Shown: piece by piece, positions 23,601-31,609 of the stretch
Position numbering within the stretch: the stretch's first letter is position 1
Layout of the letters: the number at the start of each line of letters is the position of its first letter
Source of the DNA: Micavibrio sp.
GTDB lineage: Bacteria > Pseudomonadota > Alphaproteobacteria > Micavibrionales > Micavibrionaceae
Direction: 5' to 3'
Length of the DNA: 37,396 nucleotides
Assembly (NCBI GenBank): GCA_028290825.1
Contig: JAQGJB010000085.1
Span: 1-37,396, forward strand
Made by a program: the position numbers and the translations under genes
The notes under the pieces: model-generated
Told to the model about the DNA's origin: nothing
Database searches by the model: none
Seen by the model: the letters and a program-made list of their open reading frames with translations, nothing else

Positions 23601-24914
23601 ATGACCGCCCAACCGAAAACCGTCCAGAACGACTACAAAGTGAAGGACATCAGCCTGGCGGAATATGGCCGCAAGGAAATCGTTATTGCCGAAACCGAAA
23701 TGCCGGGCCTCATGTCCATCCGCAAGGAATTCGGACCAAAGCAACCACTGAAAGGCGCGCGTATCGCCGGTTGCCTCCACATGACTATTCAGACCGCTGT
23801 TCTGATCGAAACCCTGACCGCCCTCGGCGCTGAAGTGCGCTGGTCCTCCTGCAACATCTTCTCGACCCAGGACCACGCAGCTGCTGCGATTGCCGCAACC
23901 GGCGTTCCTGTGTTTGCCTGGAAAGGTCAGACCAACGAAGAAGCCGAACAATGCATCCACGACACCATCAAGGGACCAAACGGCTGGACCGCGAACATGA
24001 TCCTCGACGATGGCGGCGACCTGACCGGCATTATGCACCGTGAATACCCTGAACTGATGAAAGACGTGAAGGGTCTGTCCGAAGAAACCACCACCGGCGT
24101 TCACCGCCTGCACGAAATGGCAAAAGCGGGCAAACTCGCCGTTCCGGCCATTAACGTCAACGACAGCGTCACCAAATCCAAATTCGACAACAAATACGGT
24201 TGCCGTGAATCACTGGTTGACGGTATCCGCCGCGCAACAGACGTGATGATGGCCGGTAAACTGGCCGTCGTCTGCGGCTTCGGTGATGTTGGCAAAGGCT
24301 CGGCTGAATCCCTCCGCAGCCAAGGCGCCCGCGTTGTCGTCACCGAAATCGATCCGATCTGCGCCCTGCAGGCCGCGATGGAAGGTTACGAAGTCCTGAC
24401 CATGGAAGACGTTCAGTCCAAGGCCGACATCTTCGTCACCACCACCGGTAACGTTGCCGTGATCACCGTCGATCACATGCGCGCGATGAAAGACCGTGCC
24501 ATTGTCTGCAACATCGGTCACTTCGACTCAGAAATCGAGATTGAAGGCCTTCGTAACTTCAAATGGCACAACGTGAAACCACAGGTCGATGAAGTCGAAT
24601 TCCCGGACGGCAAGCGCATTATCGTTCTGGCTGAAGGCCGCCTCGTCAACCTCGGCTGCGCCACCGGCCACCCGAGCTTCGTGATGTCTGCCTCTTTCAC
24701 CAACCAGGTACTGGCGCAGATCGAACTCTGGTCCAACACCGCCAACTACAAGGCTGGTGAAGTTTACGTTCTGCCAAAACACCTCGATGAGAAAGTCGCC
24801 GCCCTGCACCTCGAAAAACTCGGCGTGAAACTGACCAAACTCAGCAAAGAACAGGCCGCCTATATCGGCGTTGGCGAAAACGGCCCGTTCAAAGGCGACA
24901 TGTACCGCTACTAA
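23601..24914 (+). CDS. ahcY: Adenosylhomocysteinase, compact form
   Basis: NAD-dependent hydrolysis of S-adenosylhomocysteine to adenosine and homocysteine, which recycles the product of all SAM-dependent methylations. [13 protein letters not shown]-like ([16 protein letters not shown]), [16 protein letters not shown], the NAD site [16 protein letters not shown], and the C-terminal [13 protein letters not shown] with its conserved Lys and Tyr are all present. A strong AGGAGAG ribosome site precedes the ATG. At 437 residues it lacks the ~40-residue insertion before SEETTTG found in many alphaproteobacterial enzymes, so it resembles the shorter, eukaryote-like form. I see no SAH riboswitch in the 5' gap. 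Followed by a strong terminator. Confidence 0.97.
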   Translation: MTAQPKTVQNDYKVKDISLAEYGRKEIVIAETEMPGLMSIRKEFGPKQPLKGARIAGCLHMTIQTAVLIETLTALGAEVRWSSCNIFSTQDHAAAAIAATGVPVFAWKGQTNEEAEQCIHDTIKGPNGWTANMILDDGGDLTGIMHREYPELMKDVKGLSEETTTGVHRLHEMAKAGKLAVPAINVNDSVTKSKFDNKYGCRESLVDGIRRATDVMMAGKLAVVCGFGDVGKGSAESLRSQGARVVVTEIDPICALQAAMEGYEVLTMEDVQSKADIFVTTTGNVAVITVDHMRAMKDRAIVCNIGHFDSEIEIEGLRNFKWHNVKPQVDEVEFPDGKRIIVLAEGRLVNLGCATGHPSFVMSASFTNQVLAQIELWSNTANYKAGEVYVLPKHLDEKVAALHLEKLGVKLTKLSKEQAAYIGVGENGPFKGDMYRY

Positions 24915-24928
24915 TTTTAATCGATCCT

Positions 24929-24960
24929 GAAAAACCCGGCCTTTTGCGCCGGGTTTTTTT
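24929..24960. terminator. Bidirectional terminator between ahcY and the OMP gene
   Basis: AAAACCCGGC pairs with GCCGGGTTTT around CTTTTGC, followed by a T run on the plus strand. On the minus strand the stem is followed by TTTTTC, so it can also end the convergent outer-membrane protein gene. Confidence 0.9.
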
Positions 24961-24965
24961 ATCGC

Positions 24966-25625
24966 CTAAAAGTGGAACACGGCGCCAAGTTTCAACGCAT
25001 TGTCATGCGGGTTGAAATTGGTATTGGTGCCGGTATTGAAATTGTCTTCGCTATAATTGGTGTAAACATATTCAATGCGGGTCTTGAAAGGACCGACAAC
25101 CGCCAGTTCCGTACCCAAACCCAGCGAATATCCATCCAGCCATTTTTCATCGCCACCAACACTGAACTGGCCACGGCTGTAACCAAGAATACCGTATCCA
25201 AGCGCCTGATTACCCCAGGTAAAGCCCGGACGCAGGGACAGCATCATGCTTTCGTCTTTGTTGAAATTGGTCCCGAGCGCCGTATCGTTATTGCTGCCGT
25301 TCCAGTCATAGCTGAGTTCCAGGGCGGTATAGCCCGACCAGATTGAGCTGAGGAAGGACGGATCAAACTGCCAGCCGTAACCGACCAGAACGCCGCCTTC
25401 CGCACCGTTCATATCGATGTTGTCGGTGCTGCCCACGCCGGTGCGAGTTGCCTCGCCGTTCGTCCAGTTATAATTGACCGTACCGCCCAGATAGGGGCCG
25501 TTAAAACTGCCGTCACGGGCAACATCGGTATTGTAATAAGAATCCGCCGCATGGGCCGGGGCCGCAGCAATCAATAGCAGGCAGGCGGCGCCCGACAAAA
25601 GAGCGGACATCAGAATTTTTTTCAT
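24966..25625 (-). CDS. Outer-membrane beta-barrel protein (Omp25/opacity-type)
   Basis: A 219-residue outer-membrane protein. The signal peptide (residues 1-26, ending PAHA) is preceded by GGAG eight bases before the ATG at 25623-25625. The mature part has alternating strands with the small-barrel hallmarks: FNGPYLGGTVNYNW at the start, GGVLVGYGWQF, YTALELSYDWNG, LRPGFTWGNQALGYGILGYS, FKTRIEYVYTNY, and the final LKLGAVFHF ending in Phe, the signal for BAM insertion. The eight-strand barrel is inferred. Loops are Asn/Gly/Asp-rich. It converges on ahcY. An in-frame upstream extension of 30 residues looks non-coding. Confidence 0.9.
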   Translation of the reverse strand: MKKILMSALLSGAACLLLIAAAPAHAADSYYNTDVARDGSFNGPYLGGTVNYNWTNGEATRTGVGSTDNIDMNGAEGGVLVGYGWQFDPSFLSSIWSGYTALELSYDWNGSNNDTALGTNFNKDESMMLSLRPGFTWGNQALGYGILGYSRGQFSVGGDEKWLDGYSLGLGTELAVVGPFKTRIEYVYTNYSEDNFNTGTNTNFNPHDNALKLGAVFHF

Positions 25626-25806
25626 GGCATTTCTCCGACTGGATGGTGATTGAAAAAGCCGACTGCGCGGCGGCGTATCGATAGATGAACTATAAACCTG
25701 ACTGATTCGTTCCATAAAAATTCTGGGCCCTGATATTTTTCGTATTTCCCGCTTTGGGCCCGCGTTGACGATTGTACAAAATCGCTCCGGTTGTTACTCT
25801 CTCTCT

Positions 25807-28122
25807 ATGACTCTCGCGAAGGCCCCATCCAGAAAACCAGGTATGCTCTCCACCCTTCTCGGCGCAGATAAACTGCGTGCCGAAAAAGCGCGGCTGGAAG
25901 CTTTTCTGGCAGCCTTCCCGGGAGAATATTGCGGCTGGGACCCTGACGGCACCCTGGCGTATTCCGAAGGATTTTGCGGCCTGCTTGGCGTCGATACAAT
26001 CTCCACCCTGCATGAAATCCAAGCCCGCCTGTCACCCAGCGATGCGATGGCGCTTGAGGGCCTGTTCAGCCGCCTGCAGGCGGAGGGGGAGAATTTCTGT
26101 ATGAATGTCCGCACCGCCGACCGCACAAGGTCCTTGAAACTTTGCGGCACGCGCGGCACCGACACCGAAAACTTGACCAGCTTTCATATCCTCTGGCTGG
26201 AGGATATCACCGCCGCCGTCAATGAAGCACGCAGGCAGGAGGAAAGCGTCAGCCACAACACCCGCGAAGCGGCGCGCCTGCAACTCTCTCTCGATCTTTT
26301 ACCGATTCCCCTTTGGATGCGGGATTCCAGGACCGATATCGTCTGGTGCAACCGCGCTTATGCTGCGGCGCTCGACATCTCCCCTGCCAGCGTGATTGCG
26401 GAACAAAAGGAACTGCCGCAATCATCGAAGAAAAGCCCGACCGCCCTGCGCCCTGCCGGACGCGCTCTGGCCCAGGCCGCCTTCGATACCATGGAACGTC
26501 AGGTAACGCAGGCGCATATCGTTCTCTCCGGCGCGCGCCGCCTGTTGCAGATCCAGGAAATTCCCTTGACCGGCATGGGCATGACTCTTGGCATGGCCGA
26601 AGACCTGACGCGGCAGGAAGAACTGGAAACCGTCCAGCGCCGTCACAGCGCCGCCAACAAGGAACTTCTCGAACACCTGGGCAGCGCCATCGCCATCTTC
26701 AGCGCAGACCAGAAAATAGAATTTTTCAATTCGGCCTTCGCCCAGCTCTGGCAACTGGAAGACAGATGGCTGAACACCGCTCCGAAACTGGGCGACATCA
26801 TGGAAAAGCTCCGTGAAACACGCCACCTTCCGGAACAGGCCGATTTCAGGAAGTTCAAGCAGAGCTGGTTGAATATGTTCACCGGGCTGATCGCCGTGCA
26901 TGAGGAAATGCTTTATCTGCCCGATGGTCGCGCACTTCGCATGCTGGTCATCCCTCACCCCCTTGGCGGATTGATGATGACATTCGAGGATGTGACCTCT
27001 TCCCTTGAACTTGAATCCTCCTATAACACATTGATCGCCGTGCAGAAGGAAACGCTCGACAATTTAGCCGAAGGCGTCGCCGTGTTTGGCAGCGATGGCC
27101 GTATCAAATTGTGGAACCCCCCTTTTGCCAGCCTGTGGTCCCTGAACCCCGAGGATCTTTCCGGCGATCCGCATATCACCCGTATCGTCGATAAAATGAA
27201 ACCCTTCTTTAATGAGAGCGACTGGGCGGCACAACGCGACTTCCTGATCGGGCTCGGCCTTGGCCGCAACACCAGTGAAGGCCGTATTACGCGCAAGGGT
27301 AACACCCTTCTCGATTACGCCACCGTCCCGCTTCCCGATGGCGGTGTCCTTATGGCGCAAAGCGATGTGACCAATAGCGTCCAGGTTGAAAACGCCTTGC
27401 GCGAACGTAACACCGCCCTTGAGACAGCCGAACGGCTGAAACTCGACTTCCTCGCCAATGTCTCGTACCAGTTGCGTACGCCGCTGAACGCGATTATGGG
27501 CTTCGCTGAAATTCTCGATAAGCAATATTTCGGCCCCCTGAACCAGAAACAGCTTGAATACACAGCCGGTCTGCATGAGGCAGGGTCACGCCTGGTCAGC
27601 CTGATCGATGACATTCTCGATCTCTCCACCATCGAAGCCGGCTATATGGAGCTGGATCTCGGTCCAGTCGATATCGACCGTATGCTCAAGGACCTCGAGG
27701 GCTTGGTGCGCGACTGGGCCGGAACCCGTAAAATTATCGTTCGCATGGATGTGCCGCAACCAATTGGCACTATCAACGCAGATCTGCGTCGCCTGAAACA
27801 GGTGATGATTAACCTCGCCCGCAACTCCATCGCCTTCACCCCGGAGGGCGGCAATATTACCCTGAGCGCGCGCCGCGATAATGATTCGGTGATCATTGCC
27901 GTTATTGACACCGGCTCGGGCATCAATGCCGAAGATCAGGACCGTATTTTCGAACCGTTCGAACGCCTCTCCATCAAGGGTGATGGCGCCATCGACCATC
28001 GCGGGGCTGGCCTCGGCTTAAGCCTCGTGAAAAATATTGTGGAGCTTCATAAAGGCTATGTCAGTCTGCAAAGCGCACCCGGCAAAGGCACAACGATCAA
28101 CATTACATTACCTGCAACTTAA
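25807..28122 (+). CDS. divL: DivL-type PAS sensor pseudokinase with Tyr at the phospho-acceptor position
   Basis: This 771-residue protein has several N-terminal PAS-like domains (~15-520), a HisKA-type dimerisation helix and a HATPase_c domain. The HisKA box reads NVSYQLRTPLNAIMGF: residue Y554 replaces the invariant histidine. Caulobacter DivL, which carries Y550 at the same place, controls CckA and hence CtrA phosphorylation through DivK binding. The ATPase part keeps NLARNSIAFTPEGG, DTGSGI and GAGLGLSLV. I see no strong membrane helix, unlike Caulobacter DivL's N terminus. The start ATG at 25807 lacks a clear ribosome site; a TTG at 25765 is possible. The tsaE-murU-addBA cluster that follows DivL-like genes in other alphaproteobacteria lies 2.3 kb downstream, which supports orthology. 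Confidence 0.88.
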   Translation: MTLAKAPSRKPGMLSTLLGADKLRAEKARLEAFLAAFPGEYCGWDPDGTLAYSEGFCGLLGVDTISTLHEIQARLSPSDAMALEGLFSRLQAEGENFCMNVRTADRTRSLKLCGTRGTDTENLTSFHILWLEDITAAVNEARRQEESVSHNTREAARLQLSLDLLPIPLWMRDSRTDIVWCNRAYAAALDISPASVIAEQKELPQSSKKSPTALRPAGRALAQAAFDTMERQVTQAHIVLSGARRLLQIQEIPLTGMGMTLGMAEDLTRQEELETVQRRHSAANKELLEHLGSAIAIFSADQKIEFFNSAFAQLWQLEDRWLNTAPKLGDIMEKLRETRHLPEQADFRKFKQSWLNMFTGLIAVHEEMLYLPDGRALRMLVIPHPLGGLMMTFEDVTSSLELESSYNTLIAVQKETLDNLAEGVAVFGSDGRIKLWNPPFASLWSLNPEDLSGDPHITRIVDKMKPFFNESDWAAQRDFLIGLGLGRNTSEGRITRKGNTLLDYATVPLPDGGVLMAQSDVTNSVQVENALRERNTALETAERLKLDFLANVSYQLRTPLNAIMGFAEILDKQYFGPLNQKQLEYTAGLHEAGSRLVSLIDDILDLSTIEAGYMELDLGPVDIDRMLKDLEGLVRDWAGTRKIIVRMDVPQPIGTINADLRRLKQVMINLARNSIAFTPEGGNITLSARRDNDSVIIAVIDTGSGINAEDQDRIFEPFERLSIKGDGAIDHRGAGLGLSLVKNIVELHKGYVSLQSAPGKGTTINITLPAT

Positions 28123-28557
28123 CTACTGGCAGACCGCCCAGGTTTTACTTTTTTTGTCTTTATCGAATTCACCCATGACCTCAATCGTCCCCTGCGCCAC
28201 GGTATAGCAGGAAAAGATCGGCACCACAGTCCGCAGCAGGAAACCGATGCGCGTCCCGTTATAATAAGGTCCATTGGTGCAGAACTGTTTCTTCTCTCCC
28301 GACGCCAGGCGGAAATTCGATGTCGCCCGCCCCTTCAGCCCGGCAAGATTGGTGTAGTAATTACTGAGCACCGAGCCGTTGATGGTATAAGGGGCATTAT
28401 TGTGCACGAAGAAACATCGTGTCCCGTCCGGATTCGCCGGCTCGATCATCGGCGGCGGCACCAGCAACTGCCCCTCATCAGGTTTGGCGCCCTGCGCGGC
28501 CAAAGCCGGTGCGGATAAAAGGGAGAGTGCGGCAATCATGATAAGCAAATATTTCAT
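28123..28557 (-). CDS. Secreted hypothetical protein, 144 aa
   Basis: Not recognised. The first ~20 residues (MKYLLIMIAALSLLSAPALA) are a clean signal peptide with an AxA site. The mature ~124-residue domain has four cysteines (RCFFVHNN, QFCTNGPYY, FSCYTVAQG, AVCQ at the end), which could form two disulfides in the periplasm. A beta-rich body with SNFRLASGEKKQFC and IGFLLRTVVPIF follows. Its stop abuts the convergent divL stop without a spare base. It lies 40 bases downstream of the ferredoxin-NADP reductase gene on the same strand and may be co-transcribed with it. Confidence 0.8.
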   Translation of the reverse strand: MKYLLIMIAALSLLSAPALAAQGAKPDEGQLLVPPPMIEPANPDGTRCFFVHNNAPYTINGSVLSNYYTNLAGLKGRATSNFRLASGEKKQFCTNGPYYNGTRIGFLLRTVVPIFSCYTVAQGTIEVMGEFDKDKKSKTWAVCQ

Positions 28558-28597
28558 GACTTTATTATATCACGCTTACGCGTCCAACCGTTAAGCG

Positions 28598-29641
28598 CTA
28601 GGCCGTAACTTTGCCCGGGACGGCGGAGGCCTGCGGCACACCCTTAGTTGTCGAATATTCCATGTGCAGCTCGACGCCGGGATGAATACGCTTGTAAATC
28701 GCATGGGATGCCTGCGCGGCATCTGCAAACCCTGTCAGGATGAGTTTAAGTTTGTTGCTATAAGAGGCAATGTCGCCAATAGCATACACGCCTGGAACAT
28801 TCGTTTCCGCCGTACCTTGATTGACCGCAATATGATGATGTGCGATATCCAGACCCCACTCCGCAATCGGCCCCAGCGAACTGGCCAAACCAAAGAAGGG
28901 CAGTAGGACATCAGCCTCCAGCCGTTTTTCCGCGCCGTCCATATCTGAAACGATAACCGCGGAAACCTTGCCCTCCGCCCCTTCCAGTCCATGAAGCTGA
29001 TACGGAACCACCATCTGGATGCGACCTTCAGCCGCCAGGGTCCGCATTCGCGTTACACTTTCCGGCGCAGCCCTGAACTGGTCTCGGCGATGGACCACCA
29101 TGACGCTTTTAGCGACATCAACAAGAGACAAAGCCCAGTCAACCGCCGAATCCCCGCCACCTGCAATAACAACACGCTTGTCGCGAAAATCTTCGCGGCG
29201 CCTGACCATATAAAATACTGATTTACCTTCATAATCTTTAATGGCATCAAGCGGCGGGCGATTGGGGCCAAAAGCCCCCCCGCCAGCAGCAATAATGACG
29301 GCCCGCGCAGACACAACATTGCCTGAAGATGTCCGAAGATTAAAAATGTCGCTATTGGAAACACTCTCCAATGATTCCACAGTTTGACCGAGCAGATATT
29401 GAGGGTCGAAAGCTGCCGCCTGCGCCTCCAGATGGGCAATCAGGTCGCCCGCAGCAACACTGGGGAAACCCGGAATATCATAAATCGGCTTTTCAGGATA
29501 AAGCGCCGTGCATTGCCCGCCGATATCGGAGAGCGAATCAATGACTACAGACGACAATCCCAGCATTCCGCACTGGAACACCGCGAACAGGCCGACCGGC
29601 CCCGCGCCGATAATAGCGACATCTTTCGTAATGATGGACAT
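28598..29641 (-). CDS. Ferredoxin/flavodoxin--NADP+ reductase, thioredoxin reductase-like type
   Basis: A flavoprotein that moves electrons between NADPH and ferredoxin or flavodoxin in the cytoplasm. The FAD site IIGAGPVGLFAVFQCGMLG, the IGGQCTALYPEKPIYDIPGFP block with one cysteine only (no CxxC, so not a thioredoxin reductase), the NADP site VIAGGGDSAVDWAL and the closing VYAIGDIASYSNKLKLILTGFADAA (divided here) match the YumC/Bacillus-type FNR family, as does the 347-residue length. No obvious ribosome site precedes the ATG. Flanking small genes on the same strand give no clue to its ferredoxin. Confidence 0.93.
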   Translation of the reverse strand: MSIITKDVAIIGAGPVGLFAVFQCGMLGLSSVVIDSLSDIGGQCTALYPEKPIYDIPGFPSVAAGDLIAHLEAQAAAFDPQYLLGQTVESLESVSNSDIFNLRTSSGNVVSARAVIIAAGGGAFGPNRPPLDAIKDYEGKSVFYMVRRREDFRDKRVVIAGGGDSAVDWALSLVDVAKSVMVVHRRDQFRAAPESVTRMRTLAAEGRIQMVVPYQLHGLEGAEGKVSAVIVSDMDGAEKRLEADVLLPFFGLASSLGPIAEWGLDIAHHHIAVNQGTAETNVPGVYAIGDIASYSNKLKLILTGFADAAQASHAIYKRIHPGVELHMEYSTTKGVPQASAVPGKVTA

Positions 29642-29684
29642 GACCGACTTTTAAACGCTTACGTGTAAAAAACCAATGGGAAAA

Positions 29685-30287
29685 TCAGCGGTTATAGCTG
29701 GCCCACACCCTTTGACGGACGGCAGCACGGTTTTCACGGCTGTGATGGCCGGAATGGGCGGCCACACCGCTTTGCCATTTCGCCGCCTGCGCATATTGCG
29801 CCGAGAGTTGTGTTTGCTGGTTCCGGTAATGCGCGGCATTCCCTGACTGAAAATGGCGCGCCTGAACATACTCCGCCACCTGACGCTTTGAAGCAGTCAG
29901 GGTAAAGGGTGAAATCACCGAAAGATCCGGAATGGATAGCGTGGCCAGACTGACCGCAGCACAGGAATCCGCAGCGGCGGCCAGCGCAATAGCGAGAATA
30001 ACATGCCCATTAAAACCGCCAAAGATCAGACGGCGCGAACTATGTCGCTCAATTTCCATGTCGCCATCATCAGCGATAAGTATAACCGGGCCGTTTGTTT
30101 CGGACACATCATCAGACATCGTAATTTTTTCTCCGTTCTCTGCAGCCAAAGCCAAAAGCAGCGCCTGAACGGCGTGAACATCGCCGATATGAATAAGACG
30201 ATGTGTAATAGGCTGATCCCGCACCCCATCGTCATTTACCGCAACCAAAACAACCCGCGCAGCTTCTTCCGGCACATCTTCTGACAT
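29685..30287 (-). CDS. Hypothetical protein made of two internal duplications
   Basis: Not recognised. Residues 1-50 (MSEDVPEEAARVVLVAVNDDG...HRLIHIG...AVQALLLALAAE) and 57-105 (MSDDVSETNGPVILIADDGD...RRLIFGG...VILAIALAAAA) are clear repeats of each other. The DNA just before the second repeat, GGAGAAAAAATTACG, looks like the ribosome site before the first (GGGGAGAAGTCATA) but is here translated as GEKIT. A second, shorter repeat pair occurs near the C terminus: AEYVQARHFQSGNAAH (138-153) and AQYAQAAKWQSGVAAH (163-178), 25 residues apart. The C terminus is basic. It lies 43 bases upstream of the FNR gene on the same strand. The function is unknown. Confidence 0.75.
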   Translation of the reverse strand: MSEDVPEEAARVVLVAVNDDGVRDQPITHRLIHIGDVHAVQALLLALAAENGEKITMSDDVSETNGPVILIADDGDMEIERHSSRRLIFGGFNGHVILAIALAAAADSCAAVSLATLSIPDLSVISPFTLTASKRQVAEYVQARHFQSGNAAHYRNQQTQLSAQYAQAAKWQSGVAAHSGHHSRENRAAVRQRVWASYNR

Positions 30288-30361
30288 TATGACTTCTCCC
30301 CAGTTAAGGATGGACTCATATCGGCTTCACAAAGATTTGTCCAGAAATGCATCAAGGCGGT

Positions 30362-30389
30362 TTGTCGCCACGGTTTCCTCGTCTATAAC
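30362..30389 (+). promoter_or_regulatory. Candidate promoter for tsaE giving a leaderless transcript
   Basis: TTGTCG (30362-30367) and TATAAC (30384-30389) are 16 bases apart. The ATG at 30396 begins six bases after the -10, so the transcript would start at the ATG. The GAGG before the ATG is too close to serve as a Shine-Dalgarno. Confidence 0.4.
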
Positions 30390-30395
30390 TGAGGA

Positions 30396-30854
30396 ATGAT
30401 TGCTAATACGCTCTTCATTTCGACATCCGAGGAAGAAACCGCCGAATTCGCCCGCGATCTGGCGTTGCTCCTGCGCGCGGGCGACGTTTTGTTCCTGGAA
30501 GGCGACCTGGGCATGGGCAAAAGCGTCTTCGCCCGTGCTTTGATCCGCGAATTGTCCGCCGCCCCGGACCTCGAAGTCCCTAGCCCGACCTTCACCCTGG
30601 TCCAGACTTACGACACCATCAAAGGCCCCCTGTGGCATTTCGACCTTTACCGCATCAAGGCCCCGGAGGATGTCTATGAACTTGGCTGGGAAGACGCGCT
30701 GGCGGAAGGGATTGTCCTTGTGGAATGGCCGTCACGCCTTAATTCCGCCCTTGCCCCCCGCAACCGGCTTGAGCTAGGGTTTAGCACAGCAGATAAAGAG
30801 GGGACCCGTCATCTGACCTTCACCCCCCATGGACAGTGGAAAGATCGCCTGTGA
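30396..30854 (+). CDS. tsaE: tRNA threonylcarbamoyladenosine biosynthesis protein TsaE
   Basis: A small P-loop ATPase that drives the TsaBD complex to make t6A at position 37 of ANN-decoding tRNAs. The 152-residue protein has LEGDLGMGKS (Walker A, 36-43; Met where Ala is usual, Ser for Thr), the VPSPTFTLVQTY switch block, LWHFDLYRIK, the DVYELGWEDALAEGIVLVEWPSR Walker B/ED region and RxLxF-like end. It opens a plus-strand operon: its TGA overlaps the GTG start of murU in a GTGA tetranucleotide. It diverges from the repeat protein gene. No tsaB, tsaC or tsaD is in the window. Confidence 0.95.
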   Translation: MIANTLFISTSEEETAEFARDLALLLRAGDVLFLEGDLGMGKSVFARALIRELSAAPDLEVPSPTFTLVQTYDTIKGPLWHFDLYRIKAPEDVYELGWEDALAEGIVLVEWPSRLNSALAPRNRLELGFSTADKEGTRHLTFTPHGQWKDRL

Positions 30855-31609
30855 CCAATAAGAGAATTCCGGACAAAGCCTTTATCCTCGCCGCCGGCAT
30901 GGGAAAACGCCTCGCTCCGCATACCGACACCAAACCGAAACCGATGGTTGAAGTCGCCGGTCGCGCCATGATCGACCGCACCATCGATGAGCTGGAAAAG
31001 ATCGGCGTGAAGGACATCACCGTCAATATCCATTACCGCGCCGCCCAGCTGCAGCAACATCTTGCCTCCTGCACAATTCCGCGCCTGACTTTTTCTTTTG
31101 AATCTGCCCTCCTCGATACCGGTGGCGGCGTTAAAAAAGCCCTCTTCACTATGGGCGATCAGCCCTTTTATGTCTTCAGTGGCGACACTGTCTGGGAAGA
31201 CGGCCCATCCGGCAACACATTGAAAAGACTTGCAGAAGCATGGGATGATACGACCATGGACTTCCTCCTTTTGCTGCAACCCCTCGACAGCATGCCCGTC
31301 ACGGAAGGCTCAGGCGACTATAACCTCGACGCCAACGGAAAGCCGGTCCTCACCCTTGATAAAAGCGGCAAGTATTTCTGGCCAAGCATCCGTATTGTGC
31401 ACCCGCGTTTGTTCGACGGCACCCCGCCCGTTAATACCCCGTTCTCCTTCCTCGACCTGATGAAAAAGGCCGAAGCCTCTGGCCGTCTGGCCGCCCTTGT
31501 TCATGACGGCACCTGCTACCACATTTCCCGCCCGTCAGATCTGGATGAAGTGAACCAGCATCTGCAGGGTGCAGCAAAAACACCGGCCTCCGGCCCCAAA
31601 ACCCCATGA
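30851..31609 (+). CDS. murU: Nucleotidyltransferase, MurU-like (N-acetylmuramate 1-phosphate uridylyltransferase)
   Basis: The sugar-phosphate nucleotidyltransferase fold is clear: FILAAGMGKRLAPHTDTKPKPMVEVAGRAMIDRTID (divided) with the signature GxGxRL and KPM, NIHYRAAQLQQHL, SGDTVWED with the metal Asp, and LLLQPLD. MurU makes UDP-MurNAc from MurNAc-1-phosphate in the cell wall recycling path that bypasses de novo synthesis. The start is set at the GTG (30851) that overlaps the tsaE stop and follows GGAAAG; a GTG at 30836 is another option. Its usual partner, the kinase AmgK, which often lies between tsaE and murU in alphaproteobacteria, is missing here. The ATGA overlap with addB shows an operon. 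Confidence 0.85.
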   Translation: MTNKRIPDKAFILAAGMGKRLAPHTDTKPKPMVEVAGRAMIDRTIDELEKIGVKDITVNIHYRAAQLQQHLASCTIPRLTFSFESALLDTGGGVKKALFTMGDQPFYVFSGDTVWEDGPSGNTLKRLAEAWDDTTMDFLLLLQPLDSMPVTEGSGDYNLDANGKPVLTLDKSGKYFWPSIRIVHPRLFDGTPPVNTPFSFLDLMKKAEASGRLAALVHDGTCYHISRPSDLDEVNQHLQGAAKTPASGPKTP

